Of a DNA stretch of 64,000 nucleotides, positions 7,107 to 15,775 are shown one piece after another; position 1 is the stretch's first letter; every line of letters starts with the position of its first letter. The position numbers were made by a program, and so were the translations under genes. The notes under the pieces were generated by a model that was not told the origin of the DNA, made no database searches, and saw nothing but the letters and a program-made list of their open reading frames with translations. Source of the DNA: Acetobacteraceae bacterium (GTDB taxonomy: Bacteria > Pseudomonadota > Alphaproteobacteria > Acetobacterales > Acetobacteraceae); the NCBI GenBank assembly GCA_027451405.1, contig DAIDJM010000009.1, forward strand, positions 1-64,000, read 5' to 3'.

Positions 7107-8872
7107 TGTGCGGCATCGCCGGGATCGCGATGGCGCGGGACGCACCGCCGCCCGACCCGGTCCGGCTCGAGGCGCTCGCCGCTTCGTTGCGGCACCGCGG
7201 ACCAGACGGCAGCGGCATGACCATCGCGGGCGAGGTGGGGCTCGCGCATACGCGGCTCGCCATCATCGACGTCGAGGGGGCGGACCAGCCGTTTTTCGCG
7301 GGCGAGGCGGCGCTGATCGCGAACGGCGAGATCTATAATTACCGCGCGCTGCGCGCGGCGATGCCGGAAGTGGCCTTCGCGACCGGAGGGGATTGCGAGC
7401 CGCCGCTCCATATCTGGTTACGCGAACGCGACGGATACGCGGCGCGGTTGCGCGGCATGTACGCGATCGCGATCCATGACCGCGCCTCGGGCAGCCTCAC
7501 GCTGAGCCGCGATCCGTTCGGCATCAAACCCCTCTATGTCGCGGACATCGCCGGCGGCGTCGCCTTCGCCTCCGAACCGGGCGCGCTGCTGGCGACCGGG
7601 CTGGTGGCACGGCGGGTCGAGCCGGCCGCTCGGGATGAATTGTTGCAAATGCAGTTCACCTCCGGCGCGCGCACCGCGCTTGCGGGGATCCGGCGCGTGC
7701 TGCCGGGCGAGACGGTGCGGATCGAGAACGGGTCCGTCGTTCAGTCGCGGCGCCTATCCGCGTTGCCCGAGGGAGGGCCGGAGACCATCGGCGAGAGCGA
7801 TGCGCTCGCGCGGCTCGATGCCGCCTTGATGGACAGTGTCGCGCTGCACCAGCAGAGCGACGTGCCGTACGGGATGTTTCTCTCCGGCGGCATCGACAGC
7901 GCCGCGGTGCTGGCCTGCATGGCCCGGCTGAATACGCGGCCGGTGCTCGCCTTCACCGCGGGTTTCGACGTGCCCGGCGTTGCCGACGAGCGCGAGGCGG
8001 CTGCCGCCGTGGCGCGGGCAGCCGGGGCCGAGCACGAGACGATCCTGGTCACGCGCGAGGATTTCTGGCGCGCGTTGCCGGCGATCGTGGCGACGATGGA
8101 CGATCCGGCCGCCGATTACGCCATCGTTCCAACCTGGTTCCTGGCACGGCGGGCGCGCGAGCAGGTCAAGGTGGTGTTGTCGGGCGAGGGCGGCGACGAG
8201 ATGCTGGCCGGCTATGGCCGCTATCGGACCGCGACGCGGCGGTTGTTTCCGCGCCGTATGCGGGCGCGCGGCGCTCTGCAGGGGCTCGGCGTGCTACGCC
8301 AGGAGCCCTCGTCGTGGCGCGCCGGCTTCGCGGCCGCGGAGGCGCGGGCGGCGATGCCGGGCCGCAGCGCGCTGCAGCGCGCGCAGGCTGCCGACATCGC
8401 CGATTGGCTGCCGCACGATCTGCTGACGAAGCTCGATCGCTGCCTTATGGCGCACGGTGTCGAGGGCCGCACGCCGTTCCTCGATCCGGTGGTGGCGGCC
8501 GCCAGCTTCCGGCTGCCGGACGGGCTCAAGCTACGCGATGGACGCGGCAAATATCTGCTGCGCGCATGGCTCGCGCGCGCACTGCCCGAAGCAAGGCCCT
8601 TCGCGCCCAAACAAGGGTTCACAGTTCCCGTCGGCGAATGGATCGGCGCCGAAGGGGAGCGGCTCGGGCGGCTCGTGGCGGCGCAGGCGGGCGTCGCGGA
8701 AATTGCTCACCCGGAACAGGTTCGCGGGGTGTTCGCGCGAGCCGGGCGGGGACGGGCCGGCATGGCGGCCTGGCTCCTGCTGTTCTACGCGCTCTGGCAT
8801 CGCGCGCATGTCGAAGGGCACGTCCCGGCCGGCGACGTGTTCGATTGTCTGACGGATACGGGACCGGGTTGA
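7106..8872 (+). CDS. asnB: Asparagine synthase, glutamine-hydrolysing
   Basis: 588 residues. The N-terminal class II glutaminase domain starts with MCGIAGIAM, Cys2 being the nucleophile after Met removal, and contains RGPDGSG and NGEIYNYRAL. The C-terminal synthetase domain holds the PP-loop FLSGGIDSAAVLACMA and the later VVLSGEGGDEMLAGYGRY. It makes asparagine from aspartate, ATP and glutamine. Its position as third gene in a glycosyltransferase operon is typical of surface-polysaccharide loci, where AsnB-like enzymes may amidate a sugar acid. Either role is possible. Confidence 0.93.
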   Translation: MCGIAGIAMARDAPPPDPVRLEALAASLRHRGPDGSGMTIAGEVGLAHTRLAIIDVEGADQPFFAGEAALIANGEIYNYRALRAAMPEVAFATGGDCEPPLHIWLRERDGYAARLRGMYAIAIHDRASGSLTLSRDPFGIKPLYVADIAGGVAFASEPGALLATGLVARRVEPAARDELLQMQFTSGARTALAGIRRVLPGETVRIENGSVVQSRRLSALPEGGPETIGESDALARLDAALMDSVALHQQSDVPYGMFLSGGIDSAAVLACMARLNTRPVLAFTAGFDVPGVADEREAAAAVARAAGAEHETILVTREDFWRALPAIVATMDDPAADYAIVPTWFLARRAREQVKVVLSGEGGDEMLAGYGRYRTATRRLFPRRMRARGALQGLGVLRQEPSSWRAGFAAAEARAAMPGRSALQRAQAADIADWLPHDLLTKLDRCLMAHGVEGRTPFLDPVVAAASFRLPDGLKLRDGRGKYLLRAWLARALPEARPFAPKQGFTVPVGEWIGAEGERLGRLVAAQAGVAEIAHPEQVRGVFARAGRGRAGMAAWLLLFYALWHRAHVEGHVPAGDVFDCLTDTGPG

Positions 8873-8950
8873 TCCAAGTCAAAGCGGCGCGGCCCGAACG
8901 CGCTCACGGTTGTGTGCAGATCGCCACCACGGCCTGCACGGAGAAGCAAA

Positions 8951-10270
8951 GTGCGCGTTCTGCGGATCGCCCTCGTCACCACCGCGGCATTCCTGCCCGC
9001 GCTTCCCGCCCATGCCATTCCGCTCTACGCGCGGCAGACCGGGCAGCAATGCGCGGCCTGCCATATCGTGTTTCCGGAACTGACGCCGTATGGGCGGCTG
9101 TTCAAGCTCAACGGCTACACGTTCGGCGGCGGCCAGTCGAGCCTGCCGCCGGTGTCGGCGATGATGGTGGCGTCCTTTACGCATACGCAAGCGGATCAAT
9201 TGCCGTCGGCGGCACCGCATTTCGCCAAAAACGATAACGTCGCGTATGATTTCGCGAGCCTCTTCTACGGCGGGGTGCTGCTGCCGCATGTCGGCATGTT
9301 CGGCCAGATCACCTACGACAATATCGGCAAAAATCTCTCCTGGGACAACACCGATCTGCGGTTCGTCGATTCCATCAGCGTCGATCAGAAGGAGCTGCTG
9401 CTCGGCATCGACGTGAACAACAATCCGACCGTGCAGGATGTGTGGAATACCGTGCCGGCCTGGTATTTCCCGTGGCTGGGTTCGGGATTGGCGCCGGGGC
9501 CGAATGCCAGCACGCTGATCGAAGGAGGATTGGCGCAGCAGGTCGTGGGTGTCAGCGCCTACGCGTATTGGAACCGGCTGATCTATGCCGAATTCGGACT
9601 CTACCGGTCGCTCGGCAACCGGCTCCTCTACGAGCTCGGTTCCAATCCCGGTCCCCCCACCCCGATCAGCGGGGTGGCGCCCTACTGGCGGCTCGCGATC
9701 GAGCCGAAATGGGGGGCGAACACGCTGGAGATCGGCACGTTCGGGCTCGATGCCTCGGTCGTGCCGAGCGACATCAGCGGGTTCGGCAACGACCACTACA
9801 CGGATATCGGGTTCGACGCGCAGTATCAGCATTTCGACGACGTCAACAGCTATATCCTGCAGGGCAGCTTCATCACCGAGGAACAGAGCAATGCCGCGAG
9901 CTACGCGCAAGGCTCGGCCTCCAACCGGCATAACCGCCTCTATAGCTCGCGCATCATGGCCAGCTATTTCTACGATCAGACCTATGGCGGCGAACTCACC
10001 TGGTTCGACATCAACGGCAGCAAGGATGCCGCGCTCTACAGCGCGACGTCGATCAACAACAGCCCGAATTCGTCCGGCTTCATCGGCGAACTCGACTGGA
10101 TGCCCTTCAACCACGGCGGGCCGGCTTTCTGGCCATGGCTCAACGTGAAGTTCGGACTGCAATACACCTACTATACGCAGTTCGACGGTGCCTCGAAAAA
10201 CTATGACGGAGCCGGGACGAATGCGACCGCCAACAACACGCTCTATCTGTTTGCCTGGCTTGCCTTCTGA
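8951..10270 (+). CDS. Outer-membrane mono-haem cytochrome-porin fusion (Cyc2-like)
   Basis: 439 residues from GTG 8951, chosen because GGAGAA sits 5 bases upstream and the product then begins with a clean signal peptide (cleavage after LPAHA, residue 22). Immediately after it lies one haem c site, CAACH (Cys34-His38), then FPELTPYGRLFKLNGY. The remaining 380 residues alternate aromatic and polar residues like beta-strands and end in Phe (LFAWLAF), the usual outer-membrane barrel signal. This order (signal peptide, single CxxCH, about 400-residue barrel) matches the Cyc2/fused porin-cytochrome architecture. Iron oxidation is not proven by it. The next gene is a dihaem cytochrome lipoprotein. 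Confidence 0.8.
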   Translation: MRVLRIALVTTAAFLPALPAHAIPLYARQTGQQCAACHIVFPELTPYGRLFKLNGYTFGGGQSSLPPVSAMMVASFTHTQADQLPSAAPHFAKNDNVAYDFASLFYGGVLLPHVGMFGQITYDNIGKNLSWDNTDLRFVDSISVDQKELLLGIDVNNNPTVQDVWNTVPAWYFPWLGSGLAPGPNASTLIEGGLAQQVVGVSAYAYWNRLIYAEFGLYRSLGNRLLYELGSNPGPPTPISGVAPYWRLAIEPKWGANTLEIGTFGLDASVVPSDISGFGNDHYTDIGFDAQYQHFDDVNSYILQGSFITEEQSNAASYAQGSASNRHNRLYSSRIMASYFYDQTYGGELTWFDINGSKDAALYSATSINNSPNSSGFIGELDWMPFNHGGPAFWPWLNVKFGLQYTYYTQFDGASKNYDGAGTNATANNTLYLFAWLAF

Positions 10271-10889
10271 GGCGGCGGCCGGCGCGGCCGCGTGCGCGCT
10301 GCTTCTCGCGAGCGCCGTGTGGCTCAGCGGCTGCGTGACGAAGAGCATGGTCGGCAACGACCGTTCGGTGGCGGGCACGGTGCATGTCTGCAGCTCCTGC
10401 CATGGGTTCGGCGGACGCAGCCAGAATCCCGATTTTCCGAATCTGGCGGGACAGCAGAAAGCCTATCTGATCGCGCAACTGAAGGCTTTCCGGGACCATA
10501 AGCGCGCGGACCCGCACGGACGCACCTATATGTGGGGCATGGCCGCCAAGCTCAGCGACCCGATGATCGAGGGCGTCGCCACCTATTTCTCCCAGCAGAC
10601 CCCGCAAGCGCCGGAACCGGCTGATCCGGTGCTCGCGGCCGCCGGCAAGAAAATCGTGGCAGACGGGATTCCCGCGGAGAATGTTCCGGCCTGCTCGGCA
10701 TGTCACGGGGCGCAGGGCGAAGGCGCCGATGAGGTGCCGCGGCTTTCGGGGCAGCACGCGCATTACCTGGTCGATCAACTCACCGCGTTCCGCGCCAATT
10801 CGCGCGCGAACGAGACCATGCATGAAAACGTGCAACAGATGACGGATCAGCAGATGCGGGAGGTGGCGGCCTATCTGGCGTCGCTTTGA
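10221..10889 (+). CDS. Dihaem cytochrome c4-like lipoprotein
   Basis: 222 residues. The start is uncertain: ATG 10221 (GGAG about 12 bases upstream) gives a lipoprotein leader with lipobox WLSGC (Cys38), while TTG codons at 10251 or 10260 are alternatives. Two haem c sites, CSSCH (57-61) and CSACH (158-162), sit in two similar half-domains, each with GQQKAYLIAQLKAFR / GQHAHYLVDQLTAFR, the cytochrome c4 pattern. It is predicted to be membrane-anchored in the periplasm. It overlaps the upstream outer-membrane cytochrome by about 50 bases, so the two are cotranscribed and may form an electron path across the periplasm. Confidence 0.85.
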   Translation: MRPPTTRSICLPGLPSEAAAGAAACALLLASAVWLSGCVTKSMVGNDRSVAGTVHVCSSCHGFGGRSQNPDFPNLAGQQKAYLIAQLKAFRDHKRADPHGRTYMWGMAAKLSDPMIEGVATYFSQQTPQAPEPADPVLAAAGKKIVADGIPAENVPACSACHGAQGEGADEVPRLSGQHAHYLVDQLTAFRANSRANETMHENVQQMTDQQMREVAAYLASL

Positions 10890-10905
10890 GCGAAGCGCGC
10901 TGTCG

Positions 10906-10990
10906 TCGAGCCGGGCCTCCGGCGGCCCGGGATCTCAAAAACCGGGGTTTCGGGCCACCGGCCCCGGCGGGGTGCCGGGGCCATGCCCCT
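10906..10990. repeat. Family B GC-rich intergenic repeat, variant
   Basis: Inverted-repeat sequence between the convergent cytochrome and ClpP-fold genes (GGGCCTCCGGCGGCCCGGG, then CCGGCCCCGG and GGGGCCATGCCCC). It shares the GGCCTCCGGCGGCC core with the copies near 20.4 and 46.1 kb. It is likely a strong 3' hairpin. Confidence 0.5.
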
Positions 10991-11019
10991 GCCCGGCGAA
11001 GGCCTGCAAACGCTCCGCT

Positions 11020-11949
11020 TTATTGCCGCGCCTCCTGCGACCAAGGGTCTGCCCGGTCCCGGTGATCGCGGAATTTCTGCGCGCGGCAATGCTGCACGTC
11101 CGCGATCAGCCGGTCCTCGCCGGCCAGCCGCACCCGCTCCGAGGGCGAGAGCGGCCGCACCTGCTGCAACCCGATATCCTTGAGCAGCGCCTGGCGCTGC
11201 TCGTCGGTGTAGGTACCGCAGCTTGCCGCGAGCCATGACGCGACCGAAGGCGGATAGCGCTCGCCCCCGCTCGCCGGCTTGGTCCAGGTGAAGCTGCCCG
11301 GCTGTGCCGAACTCATGGCCAGCACGTCGGGCGGCGCTTCCATCTCGGCCAGGAAATCGTGCGTGCGCCGCATCAGTTTCGGGTAGGCGCGCGCCGCCGG
11401 CTCGCCGCCGAAATCCTGCTCGGATATCGCTGGGGGCGCGACGCCGAGCACGTCGCCGTTGCGGCGGGCGCCGGCAGCCCAGACGATCAGACAGCTCGAG
11501 GCGCAGCCGCACTCGCCGGGCTTGCCGGAACAAAGCTCGAAGATGGTATCGCCCGTGACGGCCACCAATTCGGCCTCGGGCGCCTGACCGCGATCCTTGC
11601 GCCAGAAAGGCGCTTCGACGGAAACGAGGAGCTTGCGCACGAGCGTGCCGATGCGCATCGCTTCCGCGGCGTCGCCGCCGGGCGAGTTCACATAGAGGTC
11701 GGCGAGAAACGGGTGGTTCGCGCGTACCAGCGCGGAAAGCTTGTCGAAATCACCGCGCTGGATCGGGCCGTCGAGATAGGCGGCGATGCAGGTCTTGTCG
11801 GTCGGCTTGCGGCCGGTCGGGTAGCCGGGGGAACCACCTTCCGTCCCGGACGCGAGCGCCGCGCAGGAGACATCGGCGGCGTGTGCGCCGGCGGCAAACA
11901 GGAGCGCCGTCGCGAAAGCGAGACCGGCACGGCGGAAACGGCGTGGCAC
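11020..11949 (-). CDS. Periplasmic ClpP/crotonase-fold protein (COG3904-like)
   Basis: 309 residues with a signal peptide (MPRRFRRAGLAFATALLFAAGAHA, 24 residues). The fold is suggested by LYVNSPGGDAAEAMRIGTLVRK, equivalent to the ClpP oxyanion-strand region, and by CGCASSCLIVWAAGARR, where a Ser between cysteines sits at the nucleophile position. These resemble predicted periplasmic proteins of COG3904. Several cysteines suggest disulfides. A catalytic His is not obvious by eye, so peptidase activity is unproven. It stands alone between a GC-rich repeat and the nnr gene. Confidence 0.72.
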   Translation of the reverse strand: MPRRFRRAGLAFATALLFAAGAHAADVSCAALASGTEGGSPGYPTGRKPTDKTCIAAYLDGPIQRGDFDKLSALVRANHPFLADLYVNSPGGDAAEAMRIGTLVRKLLVSVEAPFWRKDRGQAPEAELVAVTGDTIFELCSGKPGECGCASSCLIVWAAGARRNGDVLGVAPPAISEQDFGGEPAARAYPKLMRRTHDFLAEMEAPPDVLAMSSAQPGSFTWTKPASGGERYPPSVASWLAASCGTYTDEQRQALLKDIGLQQVRPLSPSERVRLAGEDRLIADVQHCRAQKFRDHRDRADPWSQEARQ

Positions 11950-12031
11950 TTGGCGCCTCCCTGGTTACCCCGGCCGGGCTGCCGGACCCAGATCGCCCAG
12001 AGGGAAGCCTAGACAGGCTCGCGAGTTCCGA

Positions 12032-13438
12032 TCAACCGGCGTCAATCGCGTCGCCGCCCTGCGGCGGCAGCACGGCGAGCAGATCCTCCGCGATCAGCCC
12101 CTCCCCTGCCCGGCGGCCGGCCTCGCCATGTCGCCAGACGCCGGCGCACGCCGCCTCGAAGGGGCCGAGACCGGCGGCGAGCCCGGCCGCGATCACGCCC
12201 GCGAGCACGTCGCCCGACCCGGCCGTGGCAAGCCAGGGAGGGGCGTTGTCGTTGATTGCCGCGCGGCCGTCGGGGGCGGCGATCACGGTGTCGCTGCCTT
12301 TGAGCACCAGAACGGCCCCGGTGCGGCGCGCGGCGGCACGCGCCGCACCAAGCCGGTCGGATCCCGGCATGCCGAAAGCGCGCGCGAATTCGCCGGCGTG
12401 GGGCGTCAGCACGGCGGCGCCGGTGAAGGCCTCGGGCCGGCCCGCGAAGGCGGTAAAACAATCGGCGTCAGCCACCACGCGGCGGCCTGCTGCCAGCAGC
12501 GCCGGGAGGGCGCGCCGCGCGGCCTCGGCGCCGAGACCGGGGCCGCAGACCCAGGTTTCGCGCCGTGGATCGCGCAACGACTCGGCGAGCGGACCGGGGA
12601 TCAGGATCGTACCCGCTTCGGTGCCGCGATAGGCCTCGGTGCCGGCCTCGGCCTGGATCGCGACGAGCCCGGCGCCGGCGCGGCGCGCGGCGAGCGCCGC
12701 CAGTCGCGCGGCGCCGCTCATGACCCCGCCGCAAACCGTGACGGTGCCACGGCTGTATTTGTGGTCCGCCGCGCCCGGCGCGCGGGCCGGCCAGAGCCAT
12801 GGGCCGTTGCGCCAGGTCTGCGGCCTCACCCGCGCGAGCACGCGGCCGGGGATGCCGATATCGGCGATCACGAGTTCGCCGCAGAGCGTGCGGCCGGGCA
12901 GGAGATAGTGGCCGGGCTTGGCCCGGAAGAACGTGACGGTGAGCCTGGCCTGAGGGGCGAAGCCGCGCACCGCGCCGGAGGCGCCGTCGAGCCCGCTTGG
13001 CACATCGATGGCGACCACGCGCTTCGCGGCGCGCAGCGTCTCGGCGGTGACGCCGTCGATGTCGCGCGACAGGCCGGCGCCGAAGACGGCGTCGATCACG
13101 AGGTCGGCGCGGCCGGCGGCGCGGGCGCCGAAACGGGCGCGGCGGCCTCGCCAGCGCGAAGCGGCCAGGGCGGCGTCGCTGCCACGGATCGGCGCGCCGG
13201 TCGCGGCAAGCCAGACCGGCCAGCCGGCCTCGGCGAGGCGGCGCGCGACCACGTAGCCGTCACCGCCATTGTTGCCGGGACCGCACAGCACCAGGGTGCG
13301 GCATGGCGCGAAGCGTGCCCGGATGGCGCGGGCGGCGGCCCAGCCGGCATGTTCCATCAGAAGCGGGCCGGGCACGCCGGCCTCGATCGCGAGCCGGTCG
13401 GCCTCGGCCATTTCCTTCGGGCTCAGCAGCTCATGCAT
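12032..13438 (-). CDS. nnr: Bifunctional NAD(P)H-hydrate epimerase / ADP-dependent NAD(P)H-hydrate dehydratase
   Basis: 468 residues. The N-terminal YjeF epimerase domain (about 1-215) contains LMEHAGWAAARAI and LCGPGNNGGDGYVVARRL, then VIDAVFGAGLSRDIDG. The C-terminal ribokinase-like dehydratase domain (about 228-468) has GTVTVCGGVMSGAARLA, VLTPHAGEFAR and ATAGSGDVLAGVIA. It repairs hydrated NADH and NADPH formed by heat or glyceraldehyde-3-phosphate dehydrogenase side reaction. Length and order match the E. coli fusion. It is a single gene, divergent from the parA-like gene. Confidence 0.96.
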   Translation of the reverse strand: MHELLSPKEMAEADRLAIEAGVPGPLLMEHAGWAAARAIRARFAPCRTLVLCGPGNNGGDGYVVARRLAEAGWPVWLAATGAPIRGSDAALAASRWRGRRARFGARAAGRADLVIDAVFGAGLSRDIDGVTAETLRAAKRVVAIDVPSGLDGASGAVRGFAPQARLTVTFFRAKPGHYLLPGRTLCGELVIADIGIPGRVLARVRPQTWRNGPWLWPARAPGAADHKYSRGTVTVCGGVMSGAARLAALAARRAGAGLVAIQAEAGTEAYRGTEAGTILIPGPLAESLRDPRRETWVCGPGLGAEAARRALPALLAAGRRVVADADCFTAFAGRPEAFTGAAVLTPHAGEFARAFGMPGSDRLGAARAAARRTGAVLVLKGSDTVIAAPDGRAAINDNAPPWLATAGSGDVLAGVIAAGLAAGLGPFEAACAGVWRHGEAGRRAGEGLIAEDLLAVLPPQGGDAIDAG

Positions 13439-13484
13439 CGGCCGGATTCCTCGCTGCGGCCGGGGACCGCCCGCTTCCTCCCAA

Positions 13485-13514
13485 CCCGCATGCTCTAAAC
13501 CCGCATGCTCTAAA
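13485..13514. repeat. Two tandem 15-bp repeats upstream of the parA-like gene
   Basis: The unit CCCGCATGCTCTAAA occurs twice head-to-tail, 26 bases before the parA-like ATG, in the divergent gap with nnr. Each unit contains the palindrome GCATGC. It could be a binding site or a replication-slippage duplication. Confidence 0.6.
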
Positions 13515-13539
13515 CTCGGGGCGTTCTGGAGTCGCCATC

Positions 13540-14160
13540 ATGGCCCGCATCCTGACCGTGGCACAGCAGAAAGGCGGCGCCGGCAAGACGTTGCTGGCGG
13601 CCAATCTGGCGGCGCACTGGGCGCGGACGCGGCGCGTGGCGCTGCTCGACATCGACCCGCAGCGAAGCCTGACCCGATGGCATGGGCTGCGGCCGGCGGG
13701 AGCCGCCGCGATCGCGTTCTCTTGCGTCTCGGGCTGGCGGTTGGGGGGCGAACTCGAGCGGCTGCGGGCAGAAGCCGACATCGTGATCGTGGACACGCCG
13801 CCACAGATCGATGCGGACGCGGCGCGGGCGATCCGCGCGGCCGGCCTCGTGCTGGTGCCGTTGCAGCCGAGCCCGCCCGACCTTTGGGCCGCGGAGGGAA
13901 CGCTCGCGCTGGCGGCCGAGGAGCGGCGCCCGGTGGCGCTCGTCCTGAACCGGGCGCCGGCGCGCTCGCGGCTGCGGACCGCGATCGAGCGCGAGGTCGC
14001 CGCGCGGGGGCTCAGGCTGCTGCCGCAGACGCTCGGCAACCGTCACGCCTATGCGCTCGCCTTCGCGCGGGGTATGGGCGTCGGCGAGACCGAGCCGCGC
14101 TCGGCCGCCGCGGAGGAGCTCGCGGCGCTGGCGGCGGCGCTCGCGGAGACGATCGCATGA
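13540..14160 (+). CDS. ParA/MinD-family ATPase, orphan
   Basis: 206 residues from ATG 13540 (MARILTVAQQKGGAGKT). The deviant Walker A motif KGGAGKT and the early Asp in LLDIDPQRSL mark a ParA/Soj-type P-loop ATPase. IVIVDTPPQIDADAA is the Walker B region. No parB-like gene or obvious centromere sites adjoin it, so it is not a chromosome or plasmid partition operon. Short orphan ParA proteins often position cytoplasmic or envelope complexes. It overlaps the following membrane gene (ATGA). Confidence 0.85.
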   Translation: MARILTVAQQKGGAGKTLLAANLAAHWARTRRVALLDIDPQRSLTRWHGLRPAGAAAIAFSCVSGWRLGGELERLRAEADIVIVDTPPQIDADAARAIRAAGLVLVPLQPSPPDLWAAEGTLALAAEERRPVALVLNRAPARSRLRTAIEREVAARGLRLLPQTLGNRHAYALAFARGMGVGETEPRSAAAEELAALAAALAETIA

Positions 14161-14618
14161 TGACGGGACTGGTGCTGCTTCGAAACATCCTGCTGGCGCT
14201 GCATTTCCTGGGTGCCGCGGCCTGGGTGGGCGGGATGTTCTATGCGTTGGTCGTGCTGCGCCCGGCGGTCGCCGCCCTGGAGCCGGCGCCGCGCGGACAG
14301 GTGCAGATGCGGACGCTGAAGCGCTTCTTCGGCGTCGTCTGGGTGGCGATGCCGTTGATGCTGCTGACCGGCTGGGCGATGGTGTTCCTCGCCTGGGGCG
14401 GTTTCGCGAGCCTGCCGGCATCGATCAACACCATGCAACTTCTCGCCCTCATCATGGCGGGCGTATTCCTCTACACATATTACCTGCCTTGGCAGCGGGT
14501 GCGGCGGGCGATTCGTCCGGGTCTGGAATTGTTTGAGCGGATCCGCACCTTGCTCCACGTGAATGTGGCGCTCGGGGCTCTCACGATCATCGCAGGCTCG
14601 CTCGGGCACGTCTGGTAG
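14157..14618 (+). CDS. CopD-family integral membrane protein
   Basis: 153 residues starting MMTGLVLLRN; the ATG overlaps the parA stop. Four hydrophobic helices are seen, with LLALHFLGAAAWVGGMFYALVVLRPAV near the N-terminus. That pattern is shared by CopD-like and related small four-helix membrane proteins. Conserved His18-type and Trp residues could bind haem or copper in the family. The specific function here is unknown. Confidence 0.75.
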   Translation: MMTGLVLLRNILLALHFLGAAAWVGGMFYALVVLRPAVAALEPAPRGQVQMRTLKRFFGVVWVAMPLMLLTGWAMVFLAWGGFASLPASINTMQLLALIMAGVFLYTYYLPWQRVRRAIRPGLELFERIRTLLHVNVALGALTIIAGSLGHVW

Positions 14619-14620
14619 GC

Positions 14621-15193
14621 ATGCTGCGCGTCGCGCCGAGCGACGCCGGGCGGGCCCGCGGAGCCGCGATCGGCGTCTTCTTCCTCGCCGGCTTCGGTTC
14701 CTGCTGGCTGTGGCTGGGCATGGCGAATACCGGACGGGACACCGGGGCGGGTGCCTTGCTCATCGGCCTGCCGATGCTCGCGATGGTCGCCCTCGCCTCG
14801 CGGCTGGTGACGCAGGCGGGCCGGCTGCCGCAACCGACTTTCGAGCGATCCACCGCACGGTTTTTCTGGCTGGTGAACGCGGTGCAGTGGATCGCGATCG
14901 GGGTGGCGGCCGTGGGACTTGCGGCGCGCGGCATGGCGGACGCCATTCCGGCCGCGGTGGCGGCCATCGTCGGGCTCCATTTCTTCCCGCTTGCCTGGCT
15001 CTTCCGCGCGCCGGTCGAGTACGCGACCGGGGCTGCCATGCTGGTGGTGGCCGCGCTGTTCCGCGAGCACTTCGTCCCGGTTTTGTTTCTCTCAGGCAGC
15101 ATCCTGTGGGCGACCGCGCTGTGGCAGCTCGGCGCCTCGATGCGGGCGCTGTATCGCGCGGAGAAATCGGTCTTGGTGCGGGGCCAGGCCTGA
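14621..15193 (+). CDS. Integral membrane protein of unknown function
   Basis: 190 residues with about six hydrophobic helices (for example AAIGVFFLAGFGSCWLWLG, GALLIGLPMLAMVALAS, VNAVQWIAIGVAAVGLA). I do not recognise a family beyond general predicted membrane protein. It starts two bases after the CopD-like gene and is followed 38 bases later by another membrane gene, suggesting a parA-copD-membrane operon. Confidence 0.75.
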   Translation: MLRVAPSDAGRARGAAIGVFFLAGFGSCWLWLGMANTGRDTGAGALLIGLPMLAMVALASRLVTQAGRLPQPTFERSTARFFWLVNAVQWIAIGVAAVGLAARGMADAIPAAVAAIVGLHFFPLAWLFRAPVEYATGAAMLVVAALFREHFVPVLFLSGSILWATALWQLGASMRALYRAEKSVLVRGQA

Positions 15194-15231
15194 GCTAGGC
15201 TTTTCCCCTGGAACAGGGAGGCTCGGCCTGC

Positions 15232-15648
15232 ATGTCTTCAGCTCATGGTTCGCATGCCCGGCTCATGGCGCTGGGCGTCCTCTCGCTCACGGTGCTCGGC
15301 GCCGTTCTGTTTTGGCTGGGTCTGCGCCACACGGCGGCGGACACGCCGCGCAACCTGGTCATCCTGCTGAGTTGCACGGTGTTCTTCGCCTCCTGCGGCT
15401 GGAGCATGCTGGGGGCCGGCCGCGATCTGAGCGCCCCGGAAGCGGGAAGCGCCGGCAGCGTCACGCTGCTCGCCGGACTGGCGCTCGTCGCGGCGACGCT
15501 GGCGATGGCGGCGCTGCGGGCAACGCAGGGGCATCTGTTCGGCGCCGGCGCCTGGGTCTGGACCGGCGCCATGGCGGCGCTCGTGATCGGCAACGTGGTG
15601 CTGTACCAGTTTCACGCGCGCGTGCGGCGGGCGCGAGGAATCAGCTGA
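15232..15648 (+). CDS. Small integral membrane protein of unknown function
   Basis: 138 residues, four predicted helices (LMALGVLSLTVLGAVLFWLG, LVILLSCTVFFASCGWSML, LLAGLALVAATLAMAAL, WTGAMAALVIGNVVLYQF). A good ribosome-binding site (GGGAGG, about 10 bases upstream) supports the start. No domain was recognised. It is the last gene of the 13.5-15.6 kb set and is followed by a family C repeat pair. Confidence 0.7.
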   Translation: MSSAHGSHARLMALGVLSLTVLGAVLFWLGLRHTAADTPRNLVILLSCTVFFASCGWSMLGAGRDLSAPEAGSAGSVTLLAGLALVAATLAMAALRATQGHLFGAGAWVWTGAMAALVIGNVVLYQFHARVRRARGIS

Positions 15649-15654
15649 ACACGC

Positions 15655-15676
15655 GTTCTTTTCTGAACCAAAAAAC
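15655..15676. repeat. Family C A/T palindrome, degenerate left copy
   Basis: Imperfect inverted repeat (GTTCTTTTCTG, AACCAAAAAAC) starting 7 bases after the stop of the preceding gene. It pairs with the perfect copy at 15776-15799, as at 5.0-5.1 kb. Confidence 0.45.
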
Positions 15677-15775
15677 TTCGGCTCATTGAACGAGGCTTGG
15701 GGCAGCCGCATCGGATGCGGGTCACATCGGAAAATCGCCGCAGCAGCCCCGCTCAAATGAAGAACGGTCTTTTTG

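Noticed and set aside
13540-14160. Plasmid or chromosome partition locus
   Set aside because: Only a ParA-type gene is present. No parB, no parS-like sites and no replication gene were seen.
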